From positions 1 to 64,000 of the forward strand of contig NZ_JAMLFX010000016.1 of NCBI RefSeq assembly GCF_023634765.1: a stretch of DNA of 64,000 bases. Reading direction: 5' to 3'. Made by a program: the position numbers and the translations under genes. Of this stretch, positions 16,725-25,114 are shown piece by piece (the stretch's first letter is position 1; each line of letters opens with the position of its first letter). This stretch comes from Pseudomonas sp. AKS31 (GTDB taxonomy: Bacteria; Pseudomonadota; Gammaproteobacteria; Pseudomonadales; Pseudomonadaceae). The notes beneath the pieces are model-generated. The model saw only the letters and a program-made list of their open reading frames with translations, did no database searches and was not told the DNA's origin.

Positions 16725-16762
16725 GCGCTGCTCTTGTCGGAGAATTCCTAAAAGAGCAGTGC
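16725..16762 (-). terminator. Rho-independent terminator of the DedA-PAP2 gene
   Basis: Arms GCGCTGCTCTT (16725-16735) and AAGAGCAGTGC (16752-16762) pair with one G-U. On the minus strand the stem is followed by TTTTCTCTTATT. It lies 30 bases beyond the stop of the gene at 16793 and insulates that gene from the toxin-like operon. Confidence 0.8.
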
Positions 16763-16792
16763 GAAGGGAATAAGGCTTGTGCATCGCCTGAT

Positions 16793-18109
16793 TCAGTAGG
16801 CGTAACGCAACAGGGTATGAGGCAAGTGTCGCAGGACGAAGAAACCGAACAGCGCCAACATCGCCGGCAGGATCAGCCACCAGATTTTGAATGGCATGGG
16901 GTTGAGTGGGGTTTTGCGCTGACTCAGCCACAGGGCAGCGGCGCAGACACCGGCGGCAAGCATGGCGCCGGCCAAGACGTCGGTTGGCCAATGAGCCCCC
17001 AGATAAACTCGCGACAGGGCGATGGAAAGGGCCGGAATACAGGCGATCAGCAGCCAGGTCAGGCGCATGCGTGGCGGCTGGCCACGGCCGGCGAGTACCG
17101 CCAGCGTCAGAAACAGTGCGAACGAACCTGAAGCATGGCCACTGGGCATGCTGTAGGTGGTCAGTGGATCGGTCAGCACTTCCGGGCGCACCCGGGCAAA
17201 AAAGTATTTGGTCCCGGTGTTGGCCAGTGCGGTCACCAATAGCGTGCCGCCAACGAAGATCGCCTGACGCCATTGCCGGCACAGCAGCAACAGACCGGTC
17301 AGCAGGACGCTGAACAGCAGCATGTTGCGGAACTCGCCGATCAGGGTCAGCGTGACCGCAATTTCATCCAGCATCGGCTGGCGATGTTCCTGCACCAGCG
17401 TCATCACGCCTTGATCGAGTGCTGTCAGGTACGGATAGCCGATAAACAGGCCAATCAGGATCAACAGGCTCATGCTGCTGATCCAGATCGTCGCCCGGCG
17501 GTGGCGACGCAGACTGCTGTTCACGCTGAGACCAATCATGGCGGCGATGCTGCCAGCAACGATGCCGGCTTCCAGCCAGAATCCTTCAGGCAATGGCAGG
17601 CGGAAGGCGGCGCCGGTGGCCCAGCCCGGCAACAGGTAGGCCAGACTCCAGCCGGCGGCGGCCAGCAGACTGACCGCGGCAAAACGCGGAAAGGGCATGT
17701 CGCACATACCGGCGACCATCGGCAGCATCGGCCGCAACGGGCCGATGAAGCGGCCAACCAGCAGACTGGCGATGCCGTAGCGCTGGAAATACGACTCGGC
17801 GCCGGCCATCCATTCCGGATGATGCCGCAGCCCCGGCAGGCGCCGAATGTTCTGATGGAAATGGCGGCCGAGGAAATATGAAACGGCATCGCCGAGAATC
17901 CCGCCAAGGAACCCCAGCAACAGGGTTTCACTCAGCGACAGGGCGCCGCTGCCGGCCAGCACGGCGACGGCAAACAGCAGCACGGTGCCCGGCACGATCA
18001 AACCTGCAATCGCCAGGCATTCCACAAAGGCAACAATGAACACCGCCACAGCCAGCCACTGTGGATTGGCCGCCAGCCACCCGGTAATGCTATCGAGCCA
18101 TGGGCCCAT
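16793..18109 (-). CDS. DedA-PAP2 fusion membrane protein (VTT domain plus lipid phosphatase)
   Basis: This 438-residue membrane protein joins two families. Residues about 1-190 form a DedA/VTT domain, with FVECLAIAGLIVPGTVLLF, LGFLGGILGDAVSYFLGR and VGRFIGPLRPMLPMVAG. Such proteins are implicated in undecaprenyl-phosphate or phospholipid translocation. Residues about 230-410 form a PAP2 acid phosphatase domain with its three motifs: KYFFARVRP, PSGHASGS and SRVYLGAHWPTDVLAG. Together they could move and dephosphorylate polyprenyl or lipid phosphates. I chose ATG 18109, preceded by GGAG. A longer frame would use a TTG that forms part of that site. It is followed by a terminator hairpin. Confidence 0.92.
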   Translation of the reverse strand: MGPWLDSITGWLAANPQWLAVAVFIVAFVECLAIAGLIVPGTVLLFAVAVLAGSGALSLSETLLLGFLGGILGDAVSYFLGRHFHQNIRRLPGLRHHPEWMAGAESYFQRYGIASLLVGRFIGPLRPMLPMVAGMCDMPFPRFAAVSLLAAAGWSLAYLLPGWATGAAFRLPLPEGFWLEAGIVAGSIAAMIGLSVNSSLRRHRRATIWISSMSLLILIGLFIGYPYLTALDQGVMTLVQEHRQPMLDEIAVTLTLIGEFRNMLLFSVLLTGLLLLCRQWRQAIFVGGTLLVTALANTGTKYFFARVRPEVLTDPLTTYSMPSGHASGSFALFLTLAVLAGRGQPPRMRLTWLLIACIPALSIALSRVYLGAHWPTDVLAGAMLAAGVCAAALWLSQRKTPLNPMPFKIWWLILPAMLALFGFFVLRHLPHTLLRYAY

Positions 18110-18176
18110 ACAGAAAAACTCCAATCATTGATTAACCCCGCAGGCGCAGCCGTCGGCAGCCCGCAATGGCGTGTGT

Positions 18177-18872
18177 TTACCGCAAGAAATAATCCCGACC
18201 TTCGACCTGACCGCGTCGCAGCGGGTTCCGCGTGCACCATTGCGCATAGTTGGCGTCGACAAAGCGGTACATCAGGTGCTCGTCACGGCCATGGGGAATG
18301 CCCAGGCGTGTGGTTTGAATGATGTGCGAAGGTGCCGGCCCGGTGTCTTCTACCAGAAGCACTTCATGATCGAAACGCTTGGCGTCCCACACTGGCACTT
18401 TCAATCCCAGCGCTTTGCACAGCAGGGTTTGCCCGGCGCAGAGCTTTTGCGAAGGCCGCGCACGTCCCTGTGCGTCGGGATTGTTCAGCAGCATCTGCGC
18501 CAGACTTGCCGGCCCGCTGATTTCATCGACCCACGGATAGGCGGACTTGATCAATACCGCATTGCCCGGACCCTGGGCGCTGAAATTCAGCGAATCACCG
18601 CCCCGGGCGTAATACATATAGATGTGGCCGCCATCCAGAAACAAAGCCTTACGCTTTTCTGTGTAGCCCAGCGAGGCGTGGCTGCCTTTTTCTGCGCAGT
18701 AATAGGCTTCGGTTTCGATGATTCGCGCGCTCAGCCACAGGTCGCCGATCCGGTGACGAATGACTTTGCCGAGCAGATCCTGCGCCAGCACTTGCGCATC
18801 TCGGTCGAAAAAGGCGTCCGGTAGCCCCAGCGGCAGGCGTTCGGCGCGGTTGCGAACGGTCAGGTTGGACAT
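18177..18872 (-). CDS. DNA-3-methyladenine glycosylase, AAG/MPG family
   Basis: This 231-residue protein removes alkylated and deaminated purines from DNA to start base excision repair. The AAG/MPG-fold signatures are visible: DAFFDRDAQVLAQDLLGKV, the ARIIETEAYY active-site segment with the catalytic Glu, DGGHIYMYYARGGDSLNF and GPGNAVLIKSAYP. The C-terminus has CAGQTLLCKALGL. The ATG at 18872 (MSNLTV) is chosen over a TTG three codons upstream, and no strong Shine-Dalgarno sequence is evident. It is divergent from proA. The gene downstream on the same strand is the DedA-PAP2 fusion, 67 bases away. Confidence 0.94.
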   Translation of the reverse strand: MSNLTVRNRAERLPLGLPDAFFDRDAQVLAQDLLGKVIRHRIGDLWLSARIIETEAYYCAEKGSHASLGYTEKRKALFLDGGHIYMYYARGGDSLNFSAQGPGNAVLIKSAYPWVDEISGPASLAQMLLNNPDAQGRARPSQKLCAGQTLLCKALGLKVPVWDAKRFDHEVLLVEDTGPAPSHIIQTTRLGIPHGRDEHLMYRFVDANYAQWCTRNPLRRGQVEGRDYFLR

Positions 18873-19007
18873 GGCAGGCAATGTTTATCCAGGCTCAGGA
18901 GGTCGTGATGATAACAACGCGCGGCTTAATTGGGCCTGAACGCCGGCGAATCCGCGTTCATTTCGACCATCCGCCCGTCACCGCTGTTAGTCCCGGGACG
19001 CGACAGC

Positions 19008-19013
19008 TATAAT
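19008..19013 (+). promoter_or_regulatory. Candidate -10 box for proA
   Basis: A perfect TATAAT lies 37 bases upstream of the proA ATG, between the divergent glycosylase gene and proA. The -35 position (about 18985) reads TGTTAG, a poor match, so the promoter may be weak or the assignment wrong. Confidence 0.5.
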
Positions 19014-19049
19014 CTGCCGCTTTCCTCTTTGCCAAGACCCCAGCAGACC

Positions 19050-20321
19050 ATGACTGAGTCCGTTCTTGACTACATGACCCGATTGGGTCGCGCCGCCCGC
19101 GAAGCCTCCCGGGTCATCGGCCGTGCCAGCACCGCGCAGAAAAACCGCGCCTTGCAGGCTACTGCCAATGCCCTGGACGCCGCCCGCGCCGAGCTCGCCG
19201 CAGCCAATGAACAGGATCTGGCCGCGGGTCGCGCCAATGGCCTGGAGCCGGCGTTGCTGGAACGTCTGGAACTGACCCCGGCACGCATCGACGGCATGAT
19301 CGTCGGTTTGCGTCAGGTCGCCGCATTGCCGGATCCGGTCGGTGCGATCCGCGACATGAGCTTCCGTCCGTCGGGCATTCAGGTCGGCAAGATGCGCGTG
19401 CCGCTGGGGGTGATCGGGATCATCTACGAATCCCGTCCCAACGTGACCATCGATGCTGCCAGCCTGTGCCTGAAGTCCGGCAACGCGACCATTCTGCGCG
19501 GCGGCTCCGAGGCGATTCATTCCAACCGGGCGATTGCTGCGTGCATTCAGCGCGGTCTGGCTGAGGCCCAATTGCCGGCTGCCGTGGTGCAAGTGGTCGA
19601 AACCACTGACCGTGCCGCCGTTGGCGCGATGATCACCATGCCCGAGTACGTCGATGTGATCGTGCCGCGCGGTGGCCGTGGGTTGATCGATCGCATCAGC
19701 CGCGATGCCCGGGTTCCGGTGATCAAGCATCTGGACGGTATCTGCCACGTTTACGTCAGTGCCCACGCCGATCTGGCGAAAGCCCAGCGCATCGCCTTCA
19801 ATGCCAAAACCTATCGCTACGGTATCTGCGGTGCGATGGAGACGCTGCTGGTCGACCAGACTGTCGCCAAGGATTTCCTGCCGTCGATGGCGGGCCAGTT
19901 CCGCGAAAAAGGCGTCGAACTGCGCGGTTGCGAGCGCACACGGGCGATCATTGAGGCCGTTGCCGCCAGTGAAGACGACTGGAGCACCGAGTACCTGGCG
20001 CCGATCCTGTCGATTCGCGTGGTCGACGGCCTGGATCAGGCCATTGAACACATCAACCATTATGGCTCCCATCACACCGACTCGATTGTCAGCGAAAACC
20101 TCGCCGATACCCGCCGCTTTGTGGCGGAAGTCGACTCGGCCTCGGTGATGATCAACACGCCGACCTGTTTTGCAGATGGATTTGAATACGGATTGGGTGC
20201 CGAGATCGGCATTTCTACTGATAAGCTGCACGCCCGCGGCCCGGTGGGCCTTGAAGGACTGACCTGCGAGAAATACATCGTGGTCGGTGACGGCCAGTTG
20301 CGCGGCCAGGCGCCGGTCTGA
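19050..20321 (+). CDS. proA: Gamma-glutamyl phosphate reductase (glutamate-5-semialdehyde dehydrogenase)
   Basis: ProA reduces gamma-glutamyl phosphate with NADPH to glutamate-5-semialdehyde, the second step of proline synthesis. The 423-residue protein shows the aldehyde-dehydrogenase fold. PLGVIGIIYESRPNVTIDAA is the family signature near residues 118-137. GNATILRGGSEAIHSN, VIVPRGGRGLIDRI, HLDGICHVYV and KTYRYGICGAMETLLVD (catalytic Cys) follow in order. I chose ATG 19050 (MTESVLDYMTRLG) because the longer frame has no family similarity. A TATAAT lies 37 bases upstream. nadD begins one base after the stop, so the genes are translationally coupled. Confidence 0.97.
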   Translation: MTESVLDYMTRLGRAAREASRVIGRASTAQKNRALQATANALDAARAELAAANEQDLAAGRANGLEPALLERLELTPARIDGMIVGLRQVAALPDPVGAIRDMSFRPSGIQVGKMRVPLGVIGIIYESRPNVTIDAASLCLKSGNATILRGGSEAIHSNRAIAACIQRGLAEAQLPAAVVQVVETTDRAAVGAMITMPEYVDVIVPRGGRGLIDRISRDARVPVIKHLDGICHVYVSAHADLAKAQRIAFNAKTYRYGICGAMETLLVDQTVAKDFLPSMAGQFREKGVELRGCERTRAIIEAVAASEDDWSTEYLAPILSIRVVDGLDQAIEHINHYGSHHTDSIVSENLADTRRFVAEVDSASVMINTPTCFADGFEYGLGAEIGISTDKLHARGPVGLEGLTCEKYIVVGDGQLRGQAPV

Positions 20322-20322
20322 C

Positions 20323-21012
20323 TTGACCGACCTCGACCTGACAGCGCCGCAAGCCGGCAGCGAGTCCCGCCCCCGACGCATTGGCGTACTGGGCGGCACG
20401 TTCGACCCGGTGCACATCGGCCATTTGCGCGGTGGGCTGGAAGTCGCCGAAGCGCTGGCGCTCGACGAGTTGCGCTTGATGCCGAACGCTCGGCCACCGC
20501 ATCGCGGTACGCCGCAGGTGTCGGCGCAGGATCGCTTGGCGATGGTCGAGTGTGCGGTGGCCGGATTGCCGCCGCTGATGGTGGACGCCCGCGAATTGCA
20601 GCGGGACAAACCGTCATGGACCATTGATACCCTGGAGTCGATGCGCGCTGAAATGCCCGCCGAGACCCAGGTTTTTCTGCTTTTGGGCTGGGACGCATTT
20701 TGCGGCCTGCCCACTTGGCACCGCTGGGAAGAGTTGCTCCAGCATTGCCACATCCTGGTGCTACAGCGCCCGGACGCCGACAGCGAACCGCCGGATGCCT
20801 TGCGCAACCTGCTGGCAGCGCGTTCGGTGAGCGACCCGCTGGCCCTGAAAGGGCCGAGCGGACAGATTGCATTCGTCTGGCAGACACCGCTCGCGGTTTC
20901 CGCCACCCAGATCCGTCAACTGCTGGCCAGCGGTAAGTCGGTACGTTTCCTGGTGCCCGACGCGGTCCTGGCCTACATCGATGCGCACGGTCTGTACCGT
21001 GCGTCGAACTGA
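20323..21012 (+). CDS. nadD: Nicotinate-nucleotide adenylyltransferase
   Basis: NadD adenylates nicotinate mononucleotide to deamido-NAD in NAD biosynthesis. The conserved core begins RRIGVLGGTFDPVHIGHLR, a nucleotidyltransferase GxFDPxHxGH motif. It continues with LRLMPNARPPHR, FLLLGWDAFCGLPTWHRW and the C-terminal TPLAVSATQIR (ISATxIR signature). No ATG precedes the core, so the start must be non-ATG. I favour TTG 20323, one base after the proA stop, giving 229 residues. A GTG at 20287 inside proA is the alternative. The N-terminal 15-20 residues are therefore uncertain, while the identity is not. Confidence 0.93.
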   Translation: MTDLDLTAPQAGSESRPRRIGVLGGTFDPVHIGHLRGGLEVAEALALDELRLMPNARPPHRGTPQVSAQDRLAMVECAVAGLPPLMVDARELQRDKPSWTIDTLESMRAEMPAETQVFLLLGWDAFCGLPTWHRWEELLQHCHILVLQRPDADSEPPDALRNLLAARSVSDPLALKGPSGQIAFVWQTPLAVSATQIRQLLASGKSVRFLVPDAVLAYIDAHGLYRASN

Positions 21013-21084
21013 ACAAGGCGTGCTTCACTGATACGAATCCACGTGTCGCCAAGCCGCCGAATATATGAGCAAAACGAGTTTTAT

Positions 21085-21579
21085 ATGACTGACAAAGACC
21101 AAACCAAAGTAAAGCGCAAAGGCACATTCAAGAGCGCTCCGCTGCCTGAGCCGGTCAACACCAACGAGCCGCTCACTGGCGCGCAACTGGTCGACCTCGC
21201 CAAGGAGGCCCTGGAAGACGTCAAGGCGCAGGATATTCAGGTCATCGATGTTCGCGACAAGCAGAGCATCACTGACTACATGATCATCGCCACCGGTACG
21301 TCCAACCGCCAGATCAACGCGATGCTCGACAAGGTTCGTGAAGAAGTCAAAAAGAAGGGCGCCAAGCCGCTGGGCGAAGAAGGCAAGGGCGACAGCGACT
21401 GGGTGCTGTTGGACCTGGACCTGGTGATCGTGCACATGATGACTGCCTCGGCACGTCAGTTCTACGACCTGGAGCGCCTGTGGGCCGGTGCCGAGCAAAG
21501 CCGTGCGGCCGACGCCAAGCACCACAGCCCGGAAAACACCCACGAGCATTTCACCAAGCTCAACAAAGACCAGCTGTAA
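21085..21579 (+). CDS. rsfS: Ribosome silencing factor RsfS
   Basis: RsfS (Iojap/DUF143) binds ribosomal protein uL14 and blocks 30S-50S joining, lowering translation in starvation. The 164-residue protein has a basic, variable 35-residue leader. The domain follows: LVDLAKEALEDVKAQDIQVI, the signature DKQSITDYMIIATGTSNRQI, and a C-terminal GDSDWVLLDLDLVIVHMM...YDLERLW segment. Its tail (about 130-164) is longer than the E. coli form and His/Lys-rich, as in other pseudomonads. ATG 21085 is preceded by ACGAG. It lies 72 bases after nadD and nine before rlmH, the usual cluster. Confidence 0.95.
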   Translation: MTDKDQTKVKRKGTFKSAPLPEPVNTNEPLTGAQLVDLAKEALEDVKAQDIQVIDVRDKQSITDYMIIATGTSNRQINAMLDKVREEVKKKGAKPLGEEGKGDSDWVLLDLDLVIVHMMTASARQFYDLERLWAGAEQSRAADAKHHSPENTHEHFTKLNKDQL

Positions 21580-21588
21580 GGGATTGCT

Positions 21589-22056
21589 GTGCGACTGCGC
21601 CTGATCGCCGTCGGTTCACGCATGCCCAAGTGGGTGGAAGAAGGCTGGCATGAGTATGCCAAGCGTCTTCCGTCCGAGCTGGCGCTGGAACTGGTGGAAA
21701 TACCGCTCAATACCCGTGGCAAGAATGCCGACGTGGCCCGATTCATCCGCCAGGAAGGCGAAGCCATGCTGGCCAAGGTCGGGCCGAACGAGCGGATCGT
21801 CACGCTGGAAGTCCACGGCAAACCCTGGAGCACCGAGCAACTGGCGGTCGAGCTTGACCGCTGGCGGCTGGATTCGCGCACGGTCAACTTCATGGTCGGT
21901 GGCCCGGAAGGGCTGGCGCCGGAAGTCTGCGCCCGTGCCGATCAGCGCTGGTCGTTGTCGCCGCTGACGTTGCCGCACCCGCTGGTGCGGATCCTGATCG
22001 GCGAACAGTTGTACCGTGCCTGGACCGTGCTGTCCGGTCACCCTTACCACAAGTAA
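21589..22056 (+). CDS. rlmH: 23S rRNA (pseudouridine1915-N3)-methyltransferase RlmH
   Basis: RlmH is a small SPOUT methyltransferase. It uses S-adenosylmethionine to methylate pseudouridine 1915 in helix 69 of 23S rRNA on assembled 70S ribosomes. The 155-residue protein begins at GTG (RLRLIAVGSRMPKWVEEGW). It has the knot-forming SAM-binding segments VTLEVHGKPWSTEQLA, FMVGGPEGLAPEVCARAD and LPHPLVRILIGEQLYRAW, and ends in SGHPYHK, the typical C-terminal motif. Only nine bases separate it from rsfS and ten from mrdA, so it sits inside one operon linking ribosome function and cell-wall elongation. Confidence 0.97.
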   Translation: MRLRLIAVGSRMPKWVEEGWHEYAKRLPSELALELVEIPLNTRGKNADVARFIRQEGEAMLAKVGPNERIVTLEVHGKPWSTEQLAVELDRWRLDSRTVNFMVGGPEGLAPEVCARADQRWSLSPLTLPHPLVRILIGEQLYRAWTVLSGHPYHK

Positions 22057-22066
22057 GCCAGCCCTC

Positions 22067-23962
22067 ATGTCTCAGCCGATCCGCATCAAGGACCACGAAA
22101 AGGACGCACGCCTGGTGCGTAGCCGCGTCGTGTTCGGGGCCATTGCGATCATGCTGCTGATCGGCGTGTTGATCGCGCGGCTGTATTACTTGCAGGTGAT
22201 CCAGTACGAGTACCACTCGACGCTCTCGGAAAACAACCGTGTCCACGTGCAGCCGATTCCGCCGACCCGTGGGTTGATCTTCGACCGTAATGGCGTGGTA
22301 GTGGCGGACAACCGCCCGAGCTTCAGCCTGAGCATGACCCGCGAGCGTTCCGGCGACTGGCAGCAAGTGCTCGACGTCATCGTGGAAGTGCTGGAGCTGA
22401 CGCCCGAGGACCGGGTGATTTTCGAAAAGCGCATGCGTCAGGGGCGCCGGCCGTTCGAGCCGGTGCCGATCCTGTTCGAGCTGAGTGAAGAGCAGATTGC
22501 CCGCATCGCGGTGAACCAGTTCCGCCTGCCGGGTGTGGAAGTGGTTGCGCAGTTGGTTCGTCACTATCCGCAGGGCGCGCACTTTGCGCACTCGGTCGGT
22601 TACATGGGGCGGATCAACGAGAAAGAGCTGAAAACCCTCGATCCGGTCAACTACAGCGGCACCCACCACATCGGCAAAACCGGCATCGAGCGTTTCTACG
22701 AGCCGGAATTGCATGGTCAGGTCGGTTACGAAGAAGTCGAGACCAACGCCCGTGGCCGCGTGCTGCGTGTGCTCAAACGCACCGATCCGATACCCGGCAA
22801 GGACATTGTTCTGAGCCTGGACATCAAGTTGCAGGAAGCTGCCGAAGCCGCATTGGGCGGGCGTCGCGGTGCGGTGGTGGCGCTGGATCCGAAGACCGGT
22901 GAAGTGCTGGCCATGGTCAGTCAGCCGAGCTTCGACCCGAACCTGTTCGTCACCGGGATCAGCTTCAAGGCCTACGCCGAGTTGCGTGATTCGATTGACC
23001 GGCCGCTGTTCAACCGTGTGTTGCGCGGTCTGTACCCGCCGGGTTCGACGATCAAACCGGCGGTGGCGATTGCCGGTCTCGATTCCGGTGTGGTGACAGC
23101 TTCGAGCCGGGTGTTCGACCCGGGCTATTACATGCTGCCCAACTACGACCACAAATACCGTAACTGGAACCGCACCGGTGACGGCTTCGTCGACCTCGAC
23201 ACGGCGATCATGCGGTCCAACGACACCTACTTCTATGACCTGGCGCACAAGCTTGGCATCGATCGGCTGTCGGCTTACATGAACAAGTTCGGCATCGGCC
23301 AGAAGGTCTCGCTGGACATGTTTGAAGAATCCCCAGGCCTGATGCCGTCGCGCGAGTGGAAGCGGGCGACGCGCAAACAGGCGTGGTTCCCCGGCGAAAC
23401 CCTGATCCTCGGGATCGGCCAGGGCTACATGCAATCGACCCCGCTGCAGTTGGCGCAAGCCACGGCGCTGGTTGCCAACAAAGGCGTGTGGAACCGTCCG
23501 CACCTGGCCAAATCCCTCGAAGGGGTGAAGCCGGTGGACGAAAACCCGATGCCGGACATTGTCCTGCGTGATCCGTCGGACTGGGCCAAGGTCAACCACG
23601 GCATGCAGCAGGTGATGCACGGTGCTCGTGGTACCGCGCGCAAAGCAGCGATCGGTGCGCAATACCGGATTGCCGGCAAGTCGGGTACCGCGCAGGTCGT
23701 GGCGATCAAGCAGGGTGAGAAGTACGACCGCTCCAAGGTTCAGGAACGCCACCGCGACCACGCCTTGTTCGTCGGTTTTGCCCCGGCCGATGATCCACGC
23801 ATCGTCGTGTCGGTGATGGTCGAGAACGGTGAGTCCGGTTCAGGCGTTGCCGCGCCCGTGGTGCGTCAGGTCATGGACGCCTGGCTGCTCGATCAGGACG
23901 GACGTTTGAAGGCCGAATACGCCAGCCCAATCAGTGCGGAGGCTACGGCCCGTGATGAATAA
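22067..23962 (+). CDS. mrdA: Penicillin-binding protein 2, elongasome transpeptidase
   Basis: PBP2 cross-links peptidoglycan during side-wall elongation with RodA and MreBCD. The 631-residue protein has a short cytoplasmic tail, one membrane segment (VVFGAIAIMLLIGVLIARLY) and a PBP dimerisation domain with RGLIFDRNGVVVADN. The transpeptidase domain carries nucleophile Ser327 in PPGSTIKP, the SND triad in MRSNDTYF, and the KSGT motif in AGKSGTAQV. It is the target of mecillinam-type beta-lactams in relatives. ATG 22067 is chosen because the upstream frame overlaps rlmH and lacks similarity. The end overlaps rodA by eight bases. Confidence 0.97.
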   Translation: MSQPIRIKDHEKDARLVRSRVVFGAIAIMLLIGVLIARLYYLQVIQYEYHSTLSENNRVHVQPIPPTRGLIFDRNGVVVADNRPSFSLSMTRERSGDWQQVLDVIVEVLELTPEDRVIFEKRMRQGRRPFEPVPILFELSEEQIARIAVNQFRLPGVEVVAQLVRHYPQGAHFAHSVGYMGRINEKELKTLDPVNYSGTHHIGKTGIERFYEPELHGQVGYEEVETNARGRVLRVLKRTDPIPGKDIVLSLDIKLQEAAEAALGGRRGAVVALDPKTGEVLAMVSQPSFDPNLFVTGISFKAYAELRDSIDRPLFNRVLRGLYPPGSTIKPAVAIAGLDSGVVTASSRVFDPGYYMLPNYDHKYRNWNRTGDGFVDLDTAIMRSNDTYFYDLAHKLGIDRLSAYMNKFGIGQKVSLDMFEESPGLMPSREWKRATRKQAWFPGETLILGIGQGYMQSTPLQLAQATALVANKGVWNRPHLAKSLEGVKPVDENPMPDIVLRDPSDWAKVNHGMQQVMHGARGTARKAAIGAQYRIAGKSGTAQVVAIKQGEKYDRSKVQERHRDHALFVGFAPADDPRIVVSVMVENGESGSGVAAPVVRQVMDAWLLDQDGRLKAEYASPISAEATARDE

Positions 23963-25097
23963 CTTTGATCGCATGCTCTCCAGTGAGGATGTGATGCGTC
24001 GCCGCGCGACACTGCTGCAAAGACTGCATATCGATGGTCCGCTGCTCATTCTGCTGCTGATTCTCGCTGCCGGCAGCCTGTTCGTGCTGTATTCGGCGAG
24101 CGGCAAGAGCTGGGATCTGCTGGCCAAACAGGCCACGTCGTTCGGCATCGGTCTGGTGTCGATGATCATCATCGCCCAATTCGAACCGCGTTTCATGGCG
24201 CGCTGGGTGCCGCTCGGCTATGTGATCGGCGTGGTGCTGCTGTTGGTGGTGGACATCATGGGCCACAACGCCATGGGCGCGACACGCTGGATCAACATTC
24301 CCGGGGTGATCCGCTTCCAGCCCTCTGAGTTCATGAAGATCCTGATGCCGGCGACCATCGCCTGGTATCTGTCCAAGCGCACGCTGCCGCCGCAGCTCAA
24401 GCATGTCGGCATCAGTTTGATGCTGATCGGCGTGCCCTTTGTGTTGATCGTGCGTCAGCCGGACCTCGGTACTTCGCTGCTGATTCTCGCCGGCGGCGCG
24501 TTCGTGCTGTTCATGGGCGGGTTGCGCTGGCGCTGGATTCTCAGTGTATTGGCGGCGGCGATTCCGGTGTCGGTGGCGATGTGGTTTTTCATCATGCACG
24601 ACTACCAGAAGCAGCGAATCCTGACTTTCCTCGACCCGGAAAGCGATCCGCTGGGCACCGGCTGGAACATCATTCAGTCGAAAGCCGCGATCGGCTCCGG
24701 CGGCGTATTCGGCAAAGGCTGGTTGCTCGGCACTCAGTCGCACCTGGACTTCCTGCCGGAAAGCCACACTGACTTCATCATTGCCGTACTCGGCGAAGAG
24801 TTCGGCCTGGTGGGCATTTGCGCGCTGCTGCTGATCTATCTGTTGTTGATTGGCCGCGGGCTGGTGATTACCGCTCAGGCCCAGACGCTGTTCGGCAAAT
24901 TGCTCGCCGGGGCGTTGACCATGACGTTTTTTGTTTACGTTTTCGTCAACATCGGTATGGTCAGTGGCCTGTTGCCGGTTGTAGGGGTGCCGTTGCCATT
25001 CATTAGCTACGGAGGAACTTCGCTGGTGACGCTGCTGTCAGCGTTTGGGGTTTTGATGTCGATCCATACCCATCGCAAGTGGATCGCACAGGTTTGA
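23955..25097 (+). CDS. rodA: Peptidoglycan glycosyltransferase RodA
   Basis: RodA is the SEDS-family glycosyltransferase that polymerises lipid II with PBP2 in rod elongation. The 380-residue integral membrane protein has about ten helices. It carries the SEDS signatures ATRWINIPGVIRFQPSEFMK, RQPDLGTSLLI and the catalytic-loop region ESHTDFIIAVLGEEFG. Toward the C-terminus it has GLLPVVGVPLPFISYGG. The ATG at 23955 lies inside the last codons of mrdA, indicating coupled synthesis of the two partners. The mltB start follows 17 bases after the stop, so the elongation synthase and a cleaving enzyme share a transcript. Confidence 0.97.
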   Translation: MNNFDRMLSSEDVMRRRATLLQRLHIDGPLLILLLILAAGSLFVLYSASGKSWDLLAKQATSFGIGLVSMIIIAQFEPRFMARWVPLGYVIGVVLLLVVDIMGHNAMGATRWINIPGVIRFQPSEFMKILMPATIAWYLSKRTLPPQLKHVGISLMLIGVPFVLIVRQPDLGTSLLILAGGAFVLFMGGLRWRWILSVLAAAIPVSVAMWFFIMHDYQKQRILTFLDPESDPLGTGWNIIQSKAAIGSGGVFGKGWLLGTQSHLDFLPESHTDFIIAVLGEEFGLVGICALLLIYLLLIGRGLVITAQAQTLFGKLLAGALTMTFFVYVFVNIGMVSGLLPVVGVPLPFISYGGTSLVTLLSAFGVLMSIHTHRKWIAQV

Positions 25098-25114
25098 ATA
25101 AGGTGAAGAGTTCA

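Noticed and set aside
21890..23761. 623-codon frame opposite mrdA, and a similar 738-codon frame opposite leuS (35477-37693)
   Set aside because: Both lie wholly antisense to unmistakable core genes and show no family resemblance or start context.
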